NCBI GenBank assembly: GCA_006352455.1
Contig: VANL01000087.1
Coordinates: 1 to 64,000 of the forward strand
Reading direction: 5' to 3'
Length of the DNA stretch: 64,000 bases
DNA from: Brachionus sp. 'Tiscar'
Lineage: Eukaryota > Rotifera > Eurotatoria > Ploima > Brachionidae
A program made the translations under genes and the position numbers. Positions 10,381 through 22,400 of this stretch are shown piece after piece (position 1 is the first letter of the stretch; each line of letters starts with the position of its first letter). Below the pieces are notes generated by a model. That model was not told where the DNA came from. It searched no databases and was given only the letters and a program-made list of their open reading frames with translations.

Positions 10381-12183
10381 TTTTTTTTAAAATTAATTCT
10401 CTGAAATTTATTTCTAAAGATTTTGTTTCTAAATGTTATAGATTAAATTAAAAAATAAGCAATTACAAAACAATCAAACAATTTTCCAATTTAATCTCCC
10501 CAAAGAACAATCTAATTTCATTATTCCTTAATGTTTAGTTTCGTTAACAATTAAAAACCAAAATAAAACTAATTTAACAAGCATAAATAAATTTTTTAAT
10601 ATGTAATAAAAAAAAAAGAAAAAACTTTTAATTTCTTTTCAATCATAAGCCTAGATATTCAGGTTCTGGTATTCGAAATACAATAAGAAATGCAATAAGA
10701 ATGGCAATTTTGTCTTTAGTCTCGCGGGTTTCAAAAAAATGACGAGATAATTAATTGTTTAAAGGTTCAATTTAATCAACTAAAAAGCTTATCGGAAAAT
10801 CTACCATCATGTCTTCCATTTTCACAATTAATTACCACTGAGTTAGATCCTTAAACAAAAACTTAAGATATCAAAAATAATCCAAGTCATTTTCTAATTT
10901 ATCTTGTTAAGACAAATTTTAAAAATAAAACAATTCAGCTTGTCACTTAGTTTTTTTTTGTCAAAATAATTGAAAACAAGTTCAATTAAAAAAAATTTTT
11001 TTCTCTTTCATAATTTGCTAATTTCAAAATTTGTCTTATCTTTTAGAGCTAAATTTTATGCTTTTATAAAAAATCAATTGGCATGATTGCACAAACTGTA
11101 ATTTTGACTTTGTTCCATTGAGATTTAGATCAGCTCCCAGATGAGAGGAAAAATGAAAGTTTTTTTTGGGAAAAAAAAAGTTGCATGATCGATCCGAGGC
11201 GGTTGAACTATTATGCGTCATTTTGGTCGTCAACAAACAGCATTATTAAACTAATACCTAGTAATTTTAACAAAATAAAATCCTATTAAGAGCCATTACT
11301 CTTTAAATGACGAAGTTTTAACAATATCCTGTTCTATTTTGTTACATGCTGTAAAATGACTCCAAAGTGAAACAGATATTCTGCTAAGCATAAAATTCTA
11401 GACTAATCTCTAATATTTCTCAAGTAGATCGAATTGATGAAACTTTAATTAAAGACTGATGAAGAATTTTCTAAATGATAAATCTTTGTAAATACTGAAC
11501 CTGTTTTTTGGCTTCAAAAAAAGCACTTAAACTGAGGTTGTTTAATCGGAAAAAAGTCTGTTATATCAAGTTGCAATTTGCCTATTCTATCTAATTTTTG
11601 TTTGCTCACTATTAAACTAATCGAGGCCTAATTAGAAAATTTAATTTATTTTTATTACTTTTTTTTGATACAGAAGTGTCTTAAGTTTGTCTAATATTGA
11701 ACAAATTGAAGAATTTATTCACGATTGAGCTGAATCGAGAGCATACTTCAGCATTGCTAGAATACTTGGCATTTTAACACTAAACAAATAAAAGACAAAT
11801 CATTTTTTTTTATTTTAGAAAAATGTCTTATAATAAAATGCCGTGTCTAACACATAAATAGATAATTATGGTTAGTTTCAATGTTCATTTCTCATTTTAT
11901 AAATTTAACAGTTCAAATAAGGAAACACTCAAACATTTTTTTTTTTCTAGCTATTTAATTTCCATATATAACTACGATGATTGATTGAAATTTATTTAAA
12001 ATCACTTCTTATTTCAATTGATTTATGGTTATGACATTTTCTTTTCTAGATTAGTATTTTTTTTTTATACAATCTAGCAAGAAATTTATTTTAATCTAAG
12101 CTTTTTTTGATTTTGGAAAATCTTGACACGGAATCTAATTGAAAATAGATTGCAAATCTACTGATTTTTATTATTTAAAACTA
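10381..12183. other. Intergenic, nothing recognised
   Basis: This is AT-rich DNA between copy B and the orphan gene. The 66-residue minus-strand frame at 11036-11236 matches nothing known to me. Confidence 0.5.
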
Positions 12184-13714
12184 TTAAAAAAGATGCGTAA
12201 ATAAATTTTTTAAATCAAGTGAAGTTTTTTCATCCAAATTTCTAATCAAGTAAACTTCATAGAACAATTCAATAATTCTTTGCTTGTTTGACGAGCAATC
12301 GTCAATATCAAACAGACAAGCAATAAATGGGTTATTTTCCAAATCTTGAATTTTCAAATTATTAGCATCAATTCTTAGAAAGATCTTAGTTACTTGGCTC
12401 AAGACGTCTAAAAACAACCAGAAAATCTTCCAAAAAATTCAAATAGTCAGTCTGATCTTCCAATGTTGGCTTATTCGCCGACAATTGCAGGTGAAAAAAT
12501 TTTATTTTTATCTCATCATGGTATAAAATTTGATGACGAAAAACACTTTTTGCCTCCGCAGAGCTCAATTTTGAATAAATTTGCTCCAATGTATTTAAAA
12601 GCTTGGGAATAAAATTAATTTTAATTTAAAAGTATAATACAGACTTGATACTTCATTAGTATGCTTTTTGATTGATTGCTTTTCATAGAAAAGTAAATTA
12701 GTAAACAGAATTGACTGAGTTATTTCACAATAAAGCGCAAAATGAATCGATTTAAATAATCTAAAATAAAACTCTAATTTAAAAGTCAATTTAAATGTTT
12801 ATTTAGACAAACTCGATATTATTTTCAAAAAATAAAACACTGCATTTGAAATGATCCATTAACTCATACAGAAATTTATCATCTGGAATAAAAAACTTGA
12901 TCAGACTAAAAGGATCATTTTTGAATTTTCTTTTAACATCAAACAAATATAAACTATAAACTATATAAATATCGAATGTAATTTTATAAAATGTTAAAAA
13001 CATTTTAAAATTTGAGCGCCTAACTGATTTAATCATTTTTGCAAAAAGTTGGTTAATTTTCAATATGATTGAGTTCAATTGTGTCATGTTTTTTTGACTT
13101 GGATTTTTATTATTATCAAAATTGTCTTTTTTTACAGATATTTTTTTAATACATTGACTAAATTTGATTAAAAATTCACAAAAACAAGCATTGTCTGACC
13201 ATCTTTGTCCCAAATTAGTTCCATAGGAGAAGAAATTTTCCAACAAATTGAGCAATTCAGACAAATTAATTGATTTTTTACTTGCAATTTTCATCCATGG
13301 TAAGAACAAAGTCAAATAATGTGTGTTTTTGCAGTTTTCCCAGCAAGAAAATTTCAAAAACAACTCATCCGAAAAAGATGCATCCAAATATTCGTCATAT
13401 TTTAGATTTTTAATTACATAAGATTTATTTAACAATGACAAAAAATATTCTTGAATTGATCTATCACATTTTTTTATTGATTTAACTGAGCATATTTCGA
13501 TAATTTTGGGCTTTGCTGGGCTCTCGTATGTTTTTCGTTTCGGTGAATTTGGTATTCGGCTAGATTCTGACATAAAATAGGATTTTTTTTTTTTTTCAAC
13601 ACAACGACGCTTCGAATCATTTTCCAAAATGATAATTTCTTGTGAGGGCTTTGAAAAAATAATTTCTATTTCTGAGTCTGAATCACTGCCACTGCTCAAT
13701 ATAATTTCGTCCAT
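12184..13714 (-). CDS. Unrecognised 459-residue protein with SUMO-interaction-like motifs (4 exons)
   Basis: I do not recognise this protein. Exons that join in frame are 13714-12813, 12760-12652, 12601-12394 and 12344-12184. Introns are 52, 50 and 49 bp. The first donor (GTTTGT) is weak; the others are ordinary. Start: ATG at 13714 lies 19 nt after an acceptor ending at 13734 (TTTTATCTAG), so the longer open frame reaching 13777 is not needed. Residues 1-40 hold two hydrophobic-acidic stretches, DEIILSSGSDSDSE and EIIILEND, like SUMO-interacting motifs. A basic, proline-containing linker follows, and then about 340 residues of predicted helices without transmembrane segments. Such an arrangement occurs in nuclear SUMO-linked proteins; SLF2/FAM178 (Smc5/6 localisation) is one hypothesis, not shown. 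Confidence 0.72.
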
Positions 13715-13739
13715 TTTTGATATTTTTTTGAACCTAGAT

Positions 13740-16640
13740 AAAAAAATTTTAAACATTAAAAGGTATAATTGGATCAATTTTAAAAAATCATATTTTCCTA
13801 GCTTAAAATATTCTATTCATTTAAATTAGCTAAAATTAAATAAATTAAAAAAATATAAATCAAACTTTACCTTTTTTTAAACATCAAATCATGTTGTTTT
13901 GAATTTGGATATTTTTTAACTTTTAAAATTTATAAATTTATTGTTGTTTCTTTTAATAGATAAGAATTAAATTGAAGTTTTATTTTTTCAAATTTATAAA
14001 CATTTGAAGTTTTGAAATTTATTTAAAAATTCACTAAATTCAATAATGTTAAATTAATGAATAAAGTTTTTTTTTTTAATCAAAATAAGCTTTCCAAATG
14101 ATTTTTATTTAATTAAGTCCATTCTTAAATGAAATCAAAATATCTTTTTTTTTTAGTTAAATGACTATATTTTTGACGAGCTCCTTTTTTTTGTGAAAAG
14201 CAAAATAAAAAAAATAATGGAAAAAAATTTATCTAATAATAAAAACTTAGAATTGAAACTGCAAGCCTTGTTAGCTGACCCTATATATGACTTATTTATT
14301 CCTCATTAGTTAACAAATATGTAAAAAGCAAAGAAAAGAATTGACAATAAGGGTCTTAAAAATTTCTCTGGTCTTTGGGTGTTAAATTTTCGTTTGTCAA
14401 AAAATTAAAAAAAAAAAAAAAAGACAAAAATATAATTTGCTTAAAAGTTAATTTTTTTTTAAATAGCATTTTATGGTTTATAAATGGTTTATAAATAGAC
14501 TTAACCGGTTCACTTGGCGAACGGTTTTTGCGATAAAATTTGGAAAAATTTTATCAAAAAGTTTATTTAAGTGTCATCAGAATAATATTTCTTTAATTTA
14601 CTAATTAACTAAATATTTAAAAAAAAGTTTTTAAAAAAAGAATTTTTATATAAATAAGCAAAAAATAATTTAAAAAAAAGCATCATTCTGATGACACTTA
14701 AATAAACTTCTTGATAAAATTTTGCCCAGATTTTTGATCCCCAAAACAATAATAGGCTTTAACAGAAAAGGAGTTCTGCATTAATTAAACATTATATTAT
14801 ATTATTACTACTAATGCTAGTACTTATTAAAATATGAATATCGATGAAATATTTTCCTATCGCTCCGATGGCATTTCAATTTAGAAATTGTTTCTACTTC
14901 GTTTACATGTTAATTAATTTTTCGAATCAACAATTTTTTTTTTATTCAAAAAATGAAAGCATTTAATTTTCAAATTTTCAATTTTTCTATCAATTTAAAA
15001 AATTAATAATGCTAATTAGTAAATTAATAACAGATGAACATTTTTAATTCTTTCATTCAAAAAATTATTTATTCTATTTGGTTATAAAACTTTTGCCAAT
15101 AACAGCAAATCGCGTCAAATTTATTAATTGAATAGTTTATTTTTATTCCTGCGCAATATACATTTAAAAAATATAAAAAAATTAGTCTGGTTGCTCATAT
15201 CTCTTTAGTGTTTTTAGAAAATTAAAATTAATAAAACTTCTGATAAAATATTAAAGCCTGGGTCTCAAGTTTTTAAAGCTTTAAATTGAATTGAAAATTT
15301 TTTAAAATAATTTTATTTATTGAAAAAAATTACAAAAGGTACTTTTTCCAAAATTAGGTGAAACCAAGGACCAAATAATTTTTCTTTTTGATTCTGTTTA
15401 TCTAGAATCAGATTTTTTATTAAATCTAAAGCATTAAAGCATCTTTAACTTTTAACTTTAAAAATATATTTTTTATATGAATTTGAATTAATTCGATTGT
15501 TGAAAATAAAAATTTTGCCTTTAAATTTTTTATTCATTTTAAGTTCTTTGCATAGAAAATATTTCCAAAATAATTTTTTTCAAATATTCTTTTTTGAGGA
15601 ATTGAATAAAGAGAAAAAGTAAATAGTCATTACTTTGTTTAAATGAAGAGATTATATGAAATAATTTGGTAACCGGTTCTCTAGCCTGTTATCCAAATTT
15701 ATTTGGAACTAAAGGGTGTCCAATATAGCTTGACCGAAATTTCAAATAATGAAAAGAATTTTTGTTTCCGATGAAATTTTATCAAGATAAAGAAACTATA
15801 AAATATTCCCGAGAGTTTGATTTTTTATTAACATATTTTTATATATCGTTGAAAATAAAATTTTATCAGCTCTTTAATGCCATCTTGTTTTTATTTTTTC
15901 GATGCTCAGTTCAAAAGATATCATCAAAAATATCCAGAAAAACGATAAAATTACACTTAGATCAAAAAATAGAGTTTATGTGAAGAAAATGTAAATACTT
16001 TTGAATGAAATGAAATGATTTATAAAGGCACACATTTCTGGGGTATAAAATGGCAAAGATCGGTCTAAAATTTTCATGAATAAATTTATCTTCACTTTTC
16101 TATGTAAAATTGTGTATTTAATATATTCAAAAAAAATTGTTAATAAAAACTCATTCCTTTAAAATCGGATTAAAGAGTTTTGACTGTAAATAAGTTTTTA
16201 CATTCTCAAAAATCTCAAAAATACTCATACCCTGGTAAAACCCAATTTTATTTATTTAAAAAAAATTAAGAAAAATGTCAATTGAATTTCTCTTAAAAGC
16301 CGGCTCTTTTGATAAGTTGTTTTTGATTTCATCAAGACTCTCTTAAATTGTTATATTTTTGTATTTTTTTTATTGTAAAAGCTGATCGATTTGTAACTCA
16401 TTCAGTAATGGATCCAATCCTGGGTTTATACCTGTCAAAAAATGTCTTCGATTTCATCTTCTGTGTCGTCTCCATTTTTGGTTGAATTATTCAAGTTGAC
16501 TGTGAGTTTTATTTTAAGTATTGAATTATTTGTGCACTGAAAGTTTCAATAGGGATAAGACAAATTCTAAGGGTTGTTTAAATTCTAAATAGAACTGTGA
16601 AAATAAGTTATTTGTCAATTTTTGTATTAGGTTTAAGTTT
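13740..16640. other. Intergenic, no gene seen (contains an inverted-repeat element)
   Basis: This is AT-rich with long T runs. The 73-residue plus frame at 15762-15983 is rich in F, K and I and has no homologue I know. On the minus strand near 16496-16405, a frame reading MKSKTFFDRYKPRIGSITE lies next to the LINE and may belong to it. Confidence 0.45.
14524..14747. mobile_element. MITE-like element with long inverted terminal repeats
   Basis: Core arms 14548-14583 and 14685-14720 are 36-bp inverted repeats with one mismatch, including AAGTTTATTTAAGTGTCATC. The similarity extends outward, imperfectly, to about 14524 and 14747, giving terminal repeats of about 60 bp around an AT-rich centre of about 100 bp. 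No open reading frame and no clear target duplication were found, so the superfamily is unknown. Confidence 0.7.
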
Positions 16641-17680
16641 TCTTAAACAATCACTCCCAGAACCTTCTCACACTCTGTTGTCGTTAATAAAACTTTTGAG
16701 TCGCCCTCACCACATCTTGCTACATACTTGTGCCTAGCATTTCGTCTACCAAAATGCATCACCTTAAACTTGTAAGAAATCCATATACAGACAGAATCAA
16801 GATCTTTCTGTTGCTTCGCTCTATCATAAACATTATTTACTATACTGAGTATTTTTGAGTCATCTGCATGCAATTCCATTTTGTTTGAAACGCAGTCAGA
16901 AAGCTCATTTATGTACAGAACAAATAGAAGGGGTCTAAGTACCGATCCTTGTGGAACTCAAATACTTCTGACCATTTAGAAACATCATCATCAAGTACAA
17001 CTCGCTGAGTTCTCCTACTCAAAAAGTCTTCGAACCACCTAATAATTTTCTGGCCTAAACCATAACCACATAGTTTATGGATAAGTCGTTGATGCGGTAC
17101 AGTATCAAATGCTTTGAAAAATTAAACAGTATTTCGTCAACTCTGTTACCTTTTGCTTACCATCTCGTAACCATGTCAAGCGTTTCAAGAAGGTTCGTGA
17201 CACATCTTTTCTTTGGGACGAATCAATGCTGACTTCCACTTAAAAGGTTATTCTGTTCAAGGTAAAGCATTAATCGGTCCCTGATAATACCTTCCCTTAG
17301 TTTACAAGCAACTGACGTCAATGATACTGGTCGATAGTTTACAGGCTCTAATTAACTTCCTTTTTTGTAGATCGGCGATACATTTTCTGGTTTCCAATCT
17401 ATCATTCCTGTTTCAAGTGATTGTGTGTTTATTAATTTGATTGACACCGACATTTTTTTTTGCGCAGTTTTTCAGAATAGGTGGATGTACTTCATCCGCA
17501 TCCATTGATCTAATTTCCATCTAATTTCAGTAGTCTCCGTTCGATGAGATCCTCATCAAGCTCTGGCATGATATTCTCAATATCGAAAGATGAGGAAGTT
17601 TGTAAAGGAAAATAAGGCATAAACTAGATCACAGGGCTCTTTGTTAAAGAAGGAATGAAACTGATCGTTTAATAATTCAA
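16640..17680 (-). mobile_element. Degenerate CR1-like LINE reverse transcriptase
   Basis: Minus-strand blocks follow in the right order: LLNDQFHSFFNKEPCD (about 17675), NIMPELDEDLIERRLLKLD, MDADEVHPPILKNCAK (about 17490), then KCVTNLLETLDMV, FDTVPHQRLIHKL (about 17110-17070), RWFEDFLSRRTQRVVLDDD, and LHADDSKILSIVNN (16876-16835) with KVMHFGRRNA. These correspond to the N-terminal, palm and YADD-equivalent regions. Stops and frameshifts throughout show a dead copy, probably 5' truncated. Confidence 0.8.
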
Positions 17681-18049
17681 CAATCAAGAAGAAAATATTT
17701 TTAAAAAAATAAATTAATCTTTTTCTATTAAAAAAATTTTAATCTCAAATTTTTAATTCAATAATTAACCAATTTATAAACATTACAAAAATTGAATTTT
17801 GTTTTGTTTCTTTTATTTTTTTTATCTAATTTTATTTTGATTTTATCCGTTTTCATAGCCCTAATCAGGCCTAAAAAATTTTAAAATGATCTTCAAAAAA
17901 TACAGAGCAGAATTTCAAAAACAATCAAATACTTCCCTTTGAAAGCCAGGCCTAGCAATTCACCAAAAGTTTAACCTCAGGACGATCTTAGTAAGAACTG
18001 ATCTCTTTTTCAAAAAATTTATGGCAAACTGTCTGAACTTCAATCAAAT

Positions 18050-18309
18050 CAGACTTGTTTTTAAGTCAAGTCAATGACTAAAATTAATTAGAAGAATGTA
18101 AAAATTTACTATTAATTTAAAAAATTTTCATTAATTCTTGATTTTGCAATTTTGTATTTTTACGGTATTTTACGTAAATAATCCTAAAATGTTTATTTCT
18201 TTTTTAGTTTTAAAATCAAAAAATTGGTTTTTATTGTTTTTAGATATGTATTAAAAGAAATTTTAAGTCATTGACTTGACTCAAGACTTGTGACTTAAAA
18301 ACAAGTCTG
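18050..18309. mobile_element. hAT-like MITE, 260 bp, with perfect 8-bp target duplication
   Basis: The element starts CAGACTTGTTTTTAAGTC and ends with its reverse complement. It is flanked by AATCAAAT at 18042-18049 and again at 18310-18317. The 8-bp duplication and CAG end are features of hAT transposons. Inside the termini are repeated AAGTC/GACTT motifs, and the right arm carries an extra CAAGTCTTGAGTCA unit. It has no coding capacity. Relatives: 2806-3033, 19001, 21931, 45296. Confidence 0.88.
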
Positions 18310-19000
18310 AATCAAATAAATGATGATCTAATAAATTCACAAATCATAACAAGTCCATCTTCCAAATATTGAAAAACTATTCATAAGTTCAGGCATGTAA
18401 TCTAGAATCTGGATTTTCTCAGTAACGCCGAACTGTTCTCTTGAATTGAGTTTAAAAAAAATATTTCTTTTTAACTTCTCTACAAAAGATTTTTTCAACT
18501 TTTTATTTTCTTTTTATTTATTTTTGTCAAAACTACTCAATATGAAACTGAAAGGGAGGTTATTTACCACTCCAAACTGTCCGGGGTTTCCCCCCAATTT
18601 TTATAATCCGAAGGAGTATAAGCTCGGTACAGATAAACAAATTAATGAATAATAATAATGACGATTTTTTTCTGTACCAATTTGGTTAGAGATCCAAAAA
18701 AAAAATTAAAAAAGCCATTTGTGTTCTCTTGCAAACTTTATTCAAAAGAGAAAGTGCGATTAGGATTTTAACACAAAAAAATTCATCTTACTTTTAAAAA
18801 AAACACAAAAGAACAATTTTTTTATGGATAAATTAAGCGTTGGCAATCGTATTGGAAATGGCTTAATTTATTGTTATCAGTTGATAACAAAACATCACGT
18901 TGCTAAAAGGAAAGATTAGGCACTGTCTGATTATTTTTAAAAAATATAAAATTAATTTTACTTAATAAACAAATTGATTAAAATAAAAAATTTTCCACTA

Positions 19001-19085
19001 CAGAGTTGTTTAAAAGTCCCGAAAAAAAAGTCCTAGTCCTGACTTAAAATTTTTTAAAAAGTCCAAAACTTGCTTTGCTTCAATA
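19001..19085. mobile_element. Isolated terminus of the CAGAGTT / AAGTC MITE family
   Basis: CAGAGTTGTTTAAAAGTCCC is followed by several AAGTCC motifs, matching the ends at 21931 and 45296. The opposite end and a target duplication were not found, so the element is truncated. Confidence 0.5.
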
Positions 19086-19490
19086 TTAACCACCTCGAAC
19101 TACAAAAATATCATTTATTTGTCCTTGATTCTGACTGATAGATACCCGATGATTTTTATTTGATGAGTTTAAATTAAAAAAATAAATATGCTTGAAATTT
19201 TCAACAAAAACTGGTTTTATTTAAAAAAAAAGTATTTATTTTTTGACAAGTACTTTAAAAATTCAAAGCAACCCAAGTCTAGTAATACCTTTCAAAATTT
19301 GAATTTTATTCTTTTTTATTAGTTTTTAAGAAATATTTTTTCAAAAATTAATATTATCAGAATAAAAAGATTATTTAAGAGGAACAATTTTTGATATTTA
19401 TATATTTTAAAAAGGTTAATTTATTTTAAATGTTAAAAAATAAATTTAAACAATATTCTAATCAGCTAAAAATTAATTTATTAGATTTGT

Positions 19491-22400
19491 TTACCATTGA
19501 CTGTTATGACACATTGGTAAATGAGCCGATGAACCAAATAAATTTAATTCGTAAAATGAGGCTAAAATAATAAATGCAAAGTAGACAAAAATTAAAAATA
19601 CTCCAAGTCGTTTATCTAATTGCCATTTGTTTATTTTTAATGCGACTATTAATACAACCACCGTACCAAAAAGGGTTATACTTGAATAAGTTAAACCTAT
19701 GGCAAAAATTTGAGTAAAATTTTTTTTTTATTTTAAAAACTTACCTTTGCTTTTTACAACGATAAATTTGTCAGACCCGATCAGAGACCTTAAAGTCCAA
19801 GGAATTCCAAGACAGACTAAAATATCAAATACATTTGATCCTATTGCATTAGATATAGCCATGTCTCCTTGTCCATTTTTGGCAACTAACAAACTACTCA
19901 GTGCGTCCGGTACACTTGCTCCAAATGCAATAAATGTTATTCCCATAATTGTGTCGGGAATCGAAAAAGTATATCCAATTACGGTTATCATCCATACCAT
20001 TATGTAAGAGAACAATGATAACCATATCAATGACATTAAGAATGTTAAAAGAAAATATTTTTGAGAATGCATTTTACGGCAATCTGGAACAGTTAAGTAT
20101 AGAATGGCAAATAGAGGCCAGCAAATGTAAAATTTTGTTCTTTCGCTAAAGCTCAAGTCCGAACCGGGCCATCTGAATGGACTAAAATTTTCAATTGTCT
20201 CATTCAGATCAATAAAACGATCATTTTCATCTTTTTGGCTTAAAGTTTCAAAATTATCTAGCATAGTTGCACTGGTTGGAATGTGACTAATTTCAGTGGT
20301 GATTGAAATTCTCATTGTTTTGTAACTATTTTGCTCTAGTTGATCGCCGAGTCCAATTCTTAGGTAAATCCATTTTTTAATACTTGAATCGAATACAAGC
20401 GCCACTATGTATAAAACATACATTATTAATAAAGCCAATCCTTCGTACCAATAAACTCGTTCGTCCATGATTGTCAAAATCATGGCAAGAATTGATAATA
20501 AATAGAAGCAAGAGTCCCTTATTATTGGATAACAGCTAAGTCCAATAATCTAAAAAAGATAAAAACAATTAAGAAATCTACTTTTTACTCGTAAAATATT
20601 TAAAATTTTTTTATTTCTTAACACTAGAAGAAACATAACACTGAAATTTATTTATTCTTACTAGAAGCACTAAACGAAGTCAAAAGACTTTTTTAAGAAA
20701 AAATACACATATTTTTAAACTTGATTATATTTACAATTTAAAATCAAAATAAATATCAACGATTTATTTTAAGACAAAAATAGTTGTTCAAGTTTTTCTG
20801 TGACAAGTCTAAACCCTTGTAGAACAACACAAGTTATATTTGATTAGCTTGTTAAAGCATTGCTGCTTATAACAGAGTTTTTTATACTCACTACTTACGT
20901 CTTTCGACGTCATTATTTATAGTCCCCTTGACTCGCGAGTCCTGACACGTTCCCATAGGAAGATGATCACTGTTTTAATGCCAGGTTCCATTTTTTGGAT
21001 GAATGGTAACAACCATCTAGAGAAATGATTTGGCGATGAACTCAAACCAGATTGCAAATAGAAGCACAACACTGAAAGCACAAGCTCAAATCCATAATTT
21101 ATTATTTTTTTAACGTTACATTTATTTAACTTGACTTGGATTCGAACCGGGACTATCAGTCGCAATAAGCTGTTGTTTTACCCATTACACTACCACCTCA
21201 AAAATATAACTAAGCTATATCTGGACATCACAAATTAGGTCCTTCTCAGCTGTTCAGTTATAGTATGTTGGTTTTTTAAAAATTGAGCAGTTGTTACTTG
21301 TTTTATTGTTATTAAATAGACGAATTTGGACCTATTGACAACGGGCCCTAATACATACTCATTTATAGAGAGAATGTAATTTTTAGATTTTATTTTCATT
21401 CTTTTTTATAGCCTAGAATAGACGTTTTTTTGAACTAAAACTGTAATTTGGTTTTTAATTTTATGGTTTGTTTAGTTTAACTTGAAAAAGAATAAACAAT
21501 GAATATTACAAATAATGTAAAAAAATTAACTCTACAAGAATAAAAATGACTTCTTTTCTAAACCAAGATTTATAATTTTTTCAAAAAAGTACAAAAAGAA
21601 CATTCTTTTTAATAATAAAAACTTAAAAAGAGAAAAAAAGACGTCTTATCTAAATCAAGATCTAAAATTTTTCCCAAAAAGTACAGAAAGAACAGTTTTT
21701 TTTTACTAAAAAAGTCAAAAAGGATAATAAGTACGTATACAAAAAAAAGTCCAAGTTCGGACTTTTTTTTTTTTAAAAAGCCCGGACTTGGACTTTTTTT
21801 TTCTGACTTTAAGAAACTCTGTAAAAGAGGTAATTGTTTTACCTCCGTATACGTACTTTTTATCCTTTTTGACTAAAAAACTAAAAAAAAAAAAGTCCAG
21901 ACTTGAGACTTCTGACTTTTCAACAACTCTGCACTTTTATTTATAAATTCACTGTTCCGAATTATTTTACAAAAAAATATATTAAAATATAATGACATAA
22001 CTCTAAGTTTAAATTTTGTACTTACTGAAAATTAAATTAACTTTCCTTGTTAATTTTTATTTTTCCAAAACTTACTTTTTCAACTATTTAAAACCTGGCT
22101 TTTAACCGATTCCCATTCTTGATTTATAGGATTTTATATTAATTTCATGACTTTTTAAAGATATTCTTAGTTTTTGAGATTTTAAAAAGACTAAGTTTAA
22201 GTAAGAAAATGCAAATCAAGTAAAATTAAAATCAAGTAAAGTAAATATATTCAAGTAAAAAAGCTAAACAAATAACAAAGAAATTTTTAGAAGGGTTGTG
22301 AAATTCTATTTAAATAGAAAATTGATCATTTGAGAGTTAGTAATTTTTAAACACAGTAGTGAAAAAAAAAGTTTTAGGGCAAGAATGAAATTATTTTCAA

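Larger units (their letters stand above)
17690..19490. other. Intergenic, with MITEs and a possible LINE 3' end
   Basis: No gene was seen. A GC-richer patch at 18545-18655, ending in an (AAT)n run, resembles the LINE 3' ends described at 37508 and 44290. The 68-residue frame at 18446-18652 overlaps it and is not supported. Confidence 0.45.

Noticed and set aside
12595..12803. Stop codons ending the separate open frames of the orphan gene as evidence for a pseudogene
   Set aside because: Three short GT..AG introns of 49-52 bp remove all stops and keep frame, so it is better read as an intact gene.
13715..13777. Longer N-terminus for the orphan gene (start at 13777)
   Set aside because: An acceptor at 13735-13734 splits this stretch, and the ATG at 13714 directly follows it; the extra residues look like translated intron.
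15762..15983. 73-residue plus-strand frame
   Set aside because: F/K/I-rich, no motif, no splice context.
19747..20149. Plus-strand frames inside NCKX exon 4
   Set aside because: Antisense shadows of a clearly conserved exchanger exon.
21138..21202. Functional tRNA gene
   Set aside because: A and B boxes are present, but the T-stem and acceptor stem do not pair; a SINE head explains it better.
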